A stretch of 64,000 bases of DNA from Paracoccus sp. TOH. Its GTDB lineage: Bacteria > Pseudomonadota > Alphaproteobacteria > Rhodobacterales > Rhodobacteraceae. A program made the position numbers and the translations under genes. The notes below the pieces were generated by a model. The model did no database searches. It was not told the origin of the DNA and saw only the letters and a program-made list of their open reading frames with translations. Of the stretch, positions 59,327 to 64,000 are shown piece by piece. The stretch lies in the NCBI RefSeq assembly GCF_030388245.1, contig NZ_CP098362.1, positions 1 through 64,000 on the forward strand, given 5' to 3'. Numbering within the stretch: the first letter of the stretch is position 1; each line of letters begins with the position of its first letter.

Positions 59327-60079
59327 ATGTCCCGTCCCACGCCCCCTTCCGTATTCCATCCGACCCCGCGGCGGATCGCCATGGCCGGCTTCGACCGGGC
59401 CTGGCCGCTGGCCGCGCTCTGCGCCGCGCTGCTGTCCGCCTTGGTGCTGGGCGCGCTGGCCGCCGGTCGCGGCCTGCCGGTCTGGATGCCGCTGAACGCC
59501 ACCAGCCACGGTCTGCACGGTCCCGAGGCCGCCGGCGTGACCGCGCTGGATCTTGCGCATACCGGCCTTGGCGCCGCCATCCATATCGCCTCGTGCTTCT
59601 TCTGGGCGGCGGTGGCGGTGCTGCTGATCCGCCGGGCGGCGCAGGGCGGCGCCTGGCTGGGCTGGACGGCCGGACTGGCCACGGCGGCAATGGCCGGGCT
59701 GGTCGATTACGGGCTGATGCCCGCCCGTCTGCGCCCGGGATGGGAGCTGGTGCTGCCGCCCTGGGGCGTCCTCGCCGGGTTGGCCGCCGTGGGCGTCGGC
59801 CTGTCCCTGGGGCTGATCGCAGCGCGGAGACTTGACCGCGGCGCTGCGGGAACATCGACGACCCGCGAGGGTTATGCGCCCCTCTCCGGCATGGCCGGGA
59901 CGCCGCGCGAACCGCCGCTTACGGCGGTCGAGCGGCTGCGCCATCCGGCGCCGCATGTGCTCGACCAGCGCCAGCAGCGCATGGACCCGGCCAGTGCCGT
60001 CACCGAAGACCCGAACCGCCTTGGCAACGGCAACAAGCAGCCCGGCGATCCGCATCCTGACGAAAGGCCCGACCGATGA
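59327..60079 (+). CDS. Unrecognised membrane protein with hydrophilic C-terminal tail, stress-locus member
   Basis: A 250-residue protein. Residues about 20-165 contain four hydrophobic helices, with an ATSHGLHG segment after the first. The last 80 residues are polar and Pro/Arg/Asp-rich (ending PGDPHPDERPDR), probably cytoplasmic and disordered. I know no characterised family for it. The start ATG at 59327 follows an EcfG-type promoter. Its stop overlaps the start of the SDR gene by 4 nt (ATGA), so the two are translated together. Confidence 0.65.
   Translation: MSRPTPPSVFHPTPRRIAMAGFDRAWPLAALCAALLSALVLGALAAGRGLPVWMPLNATSHGLHGPEAAGVTALDLAHTGLGAAIHIASCFFWAAVAVLLIRRAAQGGAWLGWTAGLATAAMAGLVDYGLMPARLRPGWELVLPPWGVLAGLAAVGVGLSLGLIAARRLDRGAAGTSTTREGYAPLSGMAGTPREPPLTAVERLRHPAPHVLDQRQQRMDPASAVTEDPNRLGNGNKQPGDPHPDERPDR
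59849..59873 (+). promoter_or_regulatory. EcfG-type promoter pattern inside the membrane protein gene (site 2)
   Basis: GGAAC at 59849-59853, 16 bases, GGTT at 59870-59873. It is within the coding region about 200 bases before the SDR gene. It could be an internal promoter for the SDR and the small gene after it; being inside a gene it is less certain than sites 1 and 3. Confidence 0.45.
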
Positions 60080-60933
60080 GCGATTATCCCAAGCCACCCT
60101 TTCCGGAACAGCAGCAATCGCTGCCCGGCAGCTTCCGGAAGATGAACCCGCGTCCCGACCATGGCGAGGAAAGCTGGAAGGGCACCGGCCGGCTGGAGGG
60201 CAAGGTGGCGCTGATCACCGGCGGCGACAGCGGCATCGGCCGCGCCGTCGCCATCGCCTATGCCCGCGAGGGCGCCGATCTGGCGCTGTCCTGGCTGGAC
60301 GAGGCCGAGGATGCCGCCAGCACGGCGGAACTGGTGCGCGAGGCCGGGCGCGACTGCCTGTCCATCCCCGGAGACATCGCCGATCCCGGGCATTGCCGCA
60401 CGCTCGTGGCCCAGGTGGTCGAGCGCTTCGGCCGCATCGACATCCTGGTCAACAACGCCGCGCATCAGAGGCTGTTCGACAAGATCGAGGAAATCCCCGA
60501 CGAGGAATGGCGCCGCACCTTCGCCGTGAATATCGACGCGATCTTCTACCTGACCAAGGCGGCGGTGCCGCACATGCCGGAAGGGGCGGCGATCATCAAC
60601 ACCGCCTCGATCAATGCCGACAAGCCCAATCCCAAGCTGCTGGCCTATGCCACCACCAAGGGCGCGATCCAGAACTTCACCACCGGGCTGGCGCAGATGC
60701 TGGCCGAACGCCGCATCAGGGTGAATGCGGTGGCGCCGGGGCCGGTCTGGACGCCGCTGATCCCCGCCAGCATGTCGCCCGAGGACGTGTCCCGCTTCGG
60801 CGCCGACTATCCGATGCAGCGCCCGGCGCAGCCGGTCGAGCTGGCCACGGCCTATGTCATGCTGGCCGAGCCGATGTCGAGCTATGTCTCGGGCGCCACC
60901 ATTGCCGTGACCGGCGGCAAACCGATGATCTGA
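60076..60933 (+). CDS. Short-chain dehydrogenase/reductase of the general-stress type (YhxC/YdaD-like)
   Basis: A 285-residue SDR. About 50 N-terminal residues (PKPPFPEQQQSLPGS then MNPRPDHGEESWKGTGRLEG) precede the Rossmann fold, as in the stress-related glucose/ribitol-dehydrogenase-like branch. Motifs are TGGDSGIGRA for NAD(P), the NNAA motif, and YATTK as the catalytic Tyr-Lys pair. The substrate is unknown. It overlaps the membrane protein gene by 4 nt and is followed by a small gene 17 bases later. Confidence 0.87.
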   Translation: MSDYPKPPFPEQQQSLPGSFRKMNPRPDHGEESWKGTGRLEGKVALITGGDSGIGRAVAIAYAREGADLALSWLDEAEDAASTAELVREAGRDCLSIPGDIADPGHCRTLVAQVVERFGRIDILVNNAAHQRLFDKIEEIPDEEWRRTFAVNIDAIFYLTKAAVPHMPEGAAIINTASINADKPNPKLLAYATTKGAIQNFTTGLAQMLAERRIRVNAVAPGPVWTPLIPASMSPEDVSRFGADYPMQRPAQPVELATAYVMLAEPMSSYVSGATIAVTGGKPMI

Positions 60934-60950
60934 AAGGAAAGGAGCCGATC

Positions 60951-61172
60951 ATGAACAACCGGCAACTGGCCTTCTTCTGCGGCCTTGCGGCGGGCTTCGT
61001 GCTCAAGGGGTTTTGCGACCTGGCGATGACGCCCCGTCGCGAGCCGGCCGGCCCGCCACGGGTGCGCACCGCCGGCCGGCGCGAGATGGAGGACCCGCCC
61101 CGAGACTGGGACATGGTGGACGAACAGGGCGACGAATCCTTCCCCGCCAGCGACCCGCCGGGGAATTACTAG
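60951..61172 (+). CDS. Small protein with C-terminal ESFPASDPP motif
   Basis: A 73-residue protein. A short hydrophobic helix (about 5-25, LAFFCGLAAGFVLKGFCDLA) is followed by a polar stretch and ends with DESFPASDPPGNY. The ESFPASDPP motif recurs at the C-termini of small alphaproteobacterial proteins without a known role. An AAGGAAAGGAG ribosome site precedes the ATG. It is co-directional with the SDR gene and probably on the same transcript. Confidence 0.72.
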   Translation: MNNRQLAFFCGLAAGFVLKGFCDLAMTPRREPAGPPRVRTAGRREMEDPPRDWDMVDEQGDESFPASDPPGNY

Positions 61173-61178
61173 CAGAAA

Positions 61179-61202
61179 GGGCGGGGGTTGGTGCCCCCGC
61201 CC
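61179..61202. terminator. Bidirectional hairpin between the stress operon and the DUF3008 gene
   Basis: A perfect 9-bp stem GGGCGGGGG/CCCCCGCCC with a 6-base loop, between convergent genes ending at 61172 and 61226. Confidence 0.65.
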
Positions 61203-61225
61203 GCATCCGTTCCGGTTGGTTCGTG

Positions 61226-61408
61226 TCAGTGTTTGTGCTCGGGCTTGCCCTTGCGCTTGGTGCTGGCAAGCTCCTCGAGCTCCTTCTCGGTCATCGATTC
61301 ATACATCTGCTTCGATGATTCGTGCAGCTCGCTCTTGCTGGTCTCGCCGCGCTTGGCGGACAGCGCCGCGCCGGCGGCCTTTTGCTGCGCCTTGGACTTG
61401 GCAGGCAT
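61226..61408 (-). CDS. DUF3008 family small protein
   Basis: A 60-residue, highly charged protein starting MPAKSKAQQKAAGAALSAKR and ending ELEELASTKRKGKPEHKH. This is the near-invariant pattern of DUF3008. The function is unknown; the family is common in rhizobia and relatives and often near stress genes. It is monocistronic or the last of three minus-strand small genes. Confidence 0.88.
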   Translation of the reverse strand: MPAKSKAQQKAAGAALSAKRGETSKSELHESSKQMYESMTEKELEELASTKRKGKPEHKH

Positions 61409-61456
61409 GTCATCATCCTCCGAAGACCGGCGGAAGCGGCCGTTCCTTGCGGAAGG

Positions 61457-61663
61457 TCACTCGCCGCCATTGGTTGCACGGTCGTTCTGCCGGGCCTTGC
61501 GGTCGCCCGCCTCGCGGTTCTGGCCGCCGGCATTCGGCTCGTTCGAGCGCTGCATCTGCTTGGGGTTCAGCACCGGATCGGCATTGCCCATCTTTTCCTG
61601 CTGCGCCCTTTGCTGGACATTGAACCTTTCGTTTTCCGCTTTCGGGTCGAATTTCGCGCCCAT
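61457..61663 (-). CDS. Small hydrophilic protein, unrecognised
   Basis: A 68-residue polar protein rich in Asn, Gln, Lys and Arg (MGAKFDPKAENERFNVQQRA at the start), without hydrophobic stretches. It is probably disordered. No known family. An AGGAGG ribosome site lies nine bases upstream of the ATG at 61663. Its place between DUF3008 and the PRC-barrel gene suggests a stress role. Confidence 0.6.
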   Translation of the reverse strand: MGAKFDPKAENERFNVQQRAQQEKMGNADPVLNPKQMQRSNEPNAGGQNREAGDRKARQNDRATNGGE

Positions 61664-61721
61664 GGCGAATCCTCCTGTTTTGCCGGGGCGGCCGGTCCGA
61701 CTGGCGGCCAGCCGCGCCGGA

Positions 61722-62018
61722 TCAGTGGCGATGTTCCGGCATTTCCTTCAGCTCGTCCTTGGTCCAGCGCGAGACGGCGTGGACGCTGTTGCTGGCGTCG
61801 CGCATGAAGTCCAGCTCGGTTGCCGGGACGGAAACCGGCTTCGAGCCGATGCCGAGGAAACCGCCGACGTCGATCACCACCGTCGCTGTGTTTCCGGCGC
61901 CGTGGACATGCGAGACATGGCCGATCCTTTCGTCCTCCGGGCCATAGATGGTGGCCCCGGTCAGCGTGGCCTCGGTCAACTCGGTTTCGTTCAGACGGGT
62001 ATGCGTGGCATGGTCCAT
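61722..62018 (-). CDS. PRC-barrel domain protein
   Basis: A 98-residue protein. A PRC-barrel-like beta fold spans about residues 12-75: LTGATIYGPEDERIGHVSHV, then VVIDVGGFLGIGSKPVSVP. PRC barrels occur in photosynthetic reaction centres, RimM and many small stress proteins. The ATG at 62018 has a GAGGAGG ribosome site. An EcfG-type promoter lies 38 bases upstream, so it is probably part of the general stress regulon. Confidence 0.82.
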   Translation of the reverse strand: MDHATHTRLNETELTEATLTGATIYGPEDERIGHVSHVHGAGNTATVVIDVGGFLGIGSKPVSVPATELDFMRDASNSVHAVSRWTKDELKEMPEHRH

Positions 62019-62055
62019 TGGGAACCTCCTCTGCTTGTCCGGTTGAGGTTCTTCC

Positions 62056-62080
62056 AACCACCGCAGGGCCCAGATGTTCC
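62056..62080 (-). promoter_or_regulatory. EcfG-type promoter, GGAAC-N16-GGTT (site 3, minus strand)
   Basis: On the minus strand GGAAC (plus-strand 62076-62080) is followed after 16 bases by GGTT (62056-62059). The expected start of transcription is about 30 bases before the PRC-barrel gene. The pattern and spacing are identical to sites 1 and 2. Confidence 0.65.
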
Positions 62081-62124
62081 ATAACGCGGATGTGAGGCGC
62101 GGCGCAGAGCCCCGGGAACGGCGG

Positions 62125-63753
62125 TCATTCGCCCAAGGGCAGGCCGCCGGCAAGCACGCTTTCGGCAAGCTCGGCGGGGATCGCGCCGGACAGCCGGCCG
62201 CGCTCAGCCGTCAGCCGGGTGGCCACGAAAGCCTCGGCAACCGGGCCGGGGCCGGATTGCAGCAGGGCGGCGGCTGCCAGCAGCAGGGCGCTGCGCTCGG
62301 CGAACCAGCGCGCCTCGGCCTCGGCCACGCCCCGGCTCCAGCGCGCCCGGTGCGCCGCCAGCGCGGCGTCATAGGCCCGGTCCAGGCCGGCCGCGGCATC
62401 CAGCCGCGCGTTCAGCACCTCGGCAGCCAGCGGCTCGCGCGCCAGCGTCCGCAGCGCGTCGAGGCAGATCACGTTCCCCGCCCCCTCCCAGATGCCGTTC
62501 AGCGGCGCCTCGCGATAGAGCATCGGCAGGGACGTGTCTTCGATATAGCCCGTGCCGCCCAGCACCTCCATCGCCTCGACCACCACCAGCGGGCAAAGCT
62601 TGTTGGCCAGGTATTTCGCCAGCGCCACGCCGATGCGGGCAAAGGCGCGGTCCGCCTCGTCCGCGCCGTCGAAGGCCCGCGCCACCGACAGGCCAAGCGC
62701 CAGGCTGCCCTGCCAGTCCAGCGCCAGGTCGGCCAGCACGGCGCGCATCAGCGGCTGGTCGATCAGCCGGCGCTGGAAGGCGCTGCGCTGCGCGGTCCAG
62801 TGCCCGGCCTCGCGCAGCGCCGCCCGCATCAGCCCGACCGGCGCCATGGCGGTGTCGAGCCGGGTGTGATGCACCATCTCGACGATGGTGCGGATGCCGC
62901 AGCCCTCCTCGCCCACCTGCCAGGCCAGTGCGCGGTGATATTCGATCTCGGCCGAGGCGTTCGAGCGGTTGCCGAGCTTGTCCTTGAGGCGCTGGATACG
63001 GATGCCGTTGCGGCCGCCCTCCAGCCAGCGCGGCATCAGGAAGCAGGTCAGCCCGCCCCCGGTCTGCGCCAGCGTCAGGAAACCGTCCGACATCGGCGCC
63101 GAGCAGAACCACTTGTGCCCGGTCAGCCGCCAGGCCTCGCCGTCGCGCTCGGCCCGCGTGGTGTTGGCGCGCACGTCCGAGCCGCCCTGCTTTTCCGTCA
63201 TCGCCATGCCCAGCGTCAGCCCGGCCTTCTGCGCCATCGGCCGGACCGAGGGATCGTATTGGCGCGACAGCAGTCCAGCGCGCCACTCGCCCGGCAGCGC
63301 GGCGCCCGAGATCACCGGGACGGCCGCATGGGTCATGGTCAGCGGGCAGCAATGCCCCGGCTCGACCTGGCTGGCCAGATAGACCATGGCCGCATGGGCC
63401 AGATGGCCGGCGGGGCCGCCCTCCCAGGCAACAGCGTGATAGCCGGCGGCGGTCGAAAGCCGCAAGAAGCGGTGATAGGCGGGATGAAAGCGCAACTCGT
63501 CCAGCCGCCGGCCGCCGCTGTCGAACAGCCGCAGTTCCGGCGGATTGCGGTTCGCGTCGCGCGCTGCCTCGCGCAGCTCGGCCCGGCCTAGGGCGGCACC
63601 GTAGCCGGCCAGCCCGGCCTGCGCCGCGCCGCTGCCGGCCAGGGCGGCGCGCAACGCCGGATCGTCCTGCCACAGGTCGCGGTCGCCGGGCGGCGCGGGC
63701 TGGTTCAGCACCTCATGCGTTTCCAGCTCCGCCGTCGCTTCAAGCGCTGTCAT
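62125..63753 (-). CDS. AidB-like acyl-CoA dehydrogenase
   Basis: A 542-residue flavoprotein, the same length as E. coli AidB (541) and longer than ordinary acyl-CoA dehydrogenases (about 380). It has the MTEKQGGSDVRANTT and GHKWFCSAPMSDGFL motifs, the NRSNASAEI loop and the GGTGYIEDTSLPMLYREAPLNGIWEG segment, all typical of the AidB branch. AidB is tied to protection against DNA alkylation; other members are acyl-CoA or nitroalkane-type oxidases. The ATG at 63753 gives the expected N-terminus. It is not joined to an ada or alkB gene here. Confidence 0.85.
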   Translation of the reverse strand: MTALEATAELETHEVLNQPAPPGDRDLWQDDPALRAALAGSGAAQAGLAGYGAALGRAELREAARDANRNPPELRLFDSGGRRLDELRFHPAYHRFLRLSTAAGYHAVAWEGGPAGHLAHAAMVYLASQVEPGHCCPLTMTHAAVPVISGAALPGEWRAGLLSRQYDPSVRPMAQKAGLTLGMAMTEKQGGSDVRANTTRAERDGEAWRLTGHKWFCSAPMSDGFLTLAQTGGGLTCFLMPRWLEGGRNGIRIQRLKDKLGNRSNASAEIEYHRALAWQVGEEGCGIRTIVEMVHHTRLDTAMAPVGLMRAALREAGHWTAQRSAFQRRLIDQPLMRAVLADLALDWQGSLALGLSVARAFDGADEADRAFARIGVALAKYLANKLCPLVVVEAMEVLGGTGYIEDTSLPMLYREAPLNGIWEGAGNVICLDALRTLAREPLAAEVLNARLDAAAGLDRAYDAALAAHRARWSRGVAEAEARWFAERSALLLAAAALLQSGPGPVAEAFVATRLTAERGRLSGAIPAELAESVLAGGLPLGE

Positions 63754-63917
63754 GGCGTCCTCCCTTCGACTGCTGCGCGACCAGTCTAACCCATCCCACG
63801 CCCGTCGGACGAGTCCCGCGGCCGGCGGCCCGGCTTCACCCATTCGTCTGATACCAAGAAGAATTGCTTGGAAAACGCCACCGGCCTCGGGTGAAACTTC
63901 CCGCAGGGAGAAGAAAA

Positions 63918-64000
63918 ATGTCTCAGCTAGACCCCGTCGGGGCGGGCCCGGTCACCCGCCTTGCCGCAGATGTCGCCAGCGGCCTGGTCGGACACGAGCG
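63918..64000 (+). CDS. Start of a gene cut by the right edge
   Basis: An ATG at 63918 with an AGGGAGAAG ribosome site 8 bases upstream begins MSQLDPVGAGPVTRLAADVA and stays open to the end of the window (27 codons). The piece is too short to name. The gap 63754-63917 towards the AidB-like gene contains an AT-richer stretch near 63850-63885 that could be a promoter. Confidence 0.45.
   Translation, partial: MSQLDPVGAGPVTRLAADVASGLVGHE

Noticed and set aside
1..64000. tRNA, rRNA, prophage, insertion sequence or CRISPR array
   Set aside because: No transposase, integrase, Cas, phage or RNA gene signature was recognised on reading; a short RNA gene could still be missed without a covariance search.

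Overview
The window is GC-rich (about two thirds G+C by eye), densely coded DNA of an alphaproteobacterium, most likely a Paracoccus-like member of the Rhodobacterales. The basis is the NepR/EcfG general stress pair, a DUF1127 protein, a BKACE-type carnitine operon, a rhizobium/Brucella-style eryABCD operon and the overall protein style. This is inference from gene content; there is no 16S gene here. I saw no rRNA, tRNA, CRISPR array, insertion sequence or prophage.

Layout. (1) 1-6.6 kb, potassium handling: a CPA2/Kef-type antiporter cut by the left edge, a HutD-like protein overlapping kdpE and a short kdpD, and a divergent kup uptake gene. (2) 6.7-13.8 kb, a 5-oxoproline (pyroglutamate) operon in the Bacillus ycsF-ycsG-ycsI-kipI-kipA style: NRAMP-like transporter without metal-ligand residues, pxpA, DUF1445, fused pxpBC and a biotin carboxylase-BCCP fusion, with a divergent GntR regulator. 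(3) 13.9-22.3 kb, a mixed stretch: HPP-CBS membrane protein, a glycosyltransferase next to a Gfo/Idh-epimerase fusion, an AmiS/UreI channel, an SGNH-like protein, a DUF475/TerC protein and a second glycosyltransferase. (4) 22.3-31.6 kb, a carnitine operon: BKACE, binding protein, fused carnitine dehydrogenase-thioesterase, two permeases, fused double ATPase and an esterase-like hydrolase, with a divergent GlxA/CdhR-type regulator. (5) 31.6-34.3 kb: DUF1127, two LysR regulators and a PACE efflux protein.

(6) 34.4-53.8 kb is the main feature, a tetritol (erythritol) catabolic island. Divergent from transketolase runs deoR-eryH(tpi)-eryI(rpiB)-fbp-fba. A minus-strand eryABCD operon follows. Divergent from it is a DUF2291 protein with a sugar ABC transporter, then a second FGGY kinase and a second GlpD-like dehydrogenase. 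EryA, EryB, EryC, EryH and EryI together give the known Brucella route from erythritol to D-erythrose-4-phosphate. Transketolase, aldolase and fructose bisphosphatase could then handle erythrose-4-phosphate by a Calvin-like sedoheptulose arm. The second kinase/dehydrogenase pair suggests a second polyol.

(7) 53.8-57.7 kb: DUF4186, a bestrophin-like protein and a divergent davA/davB pair for lysine breakdown through 5-aminovaleramide. (8) 57.9-62.1 kb, a general stress locus: nepR, ecfG and a set of small or stress-type proteins. Three sites share the exact pattern GGAAC-N16-GGTT, which fits the EcfG promoter class. (9) 62.1-64 kb: an AidB-like acyl-CoA dehydrogenase and the first codons of a gene that runs off the right edge.
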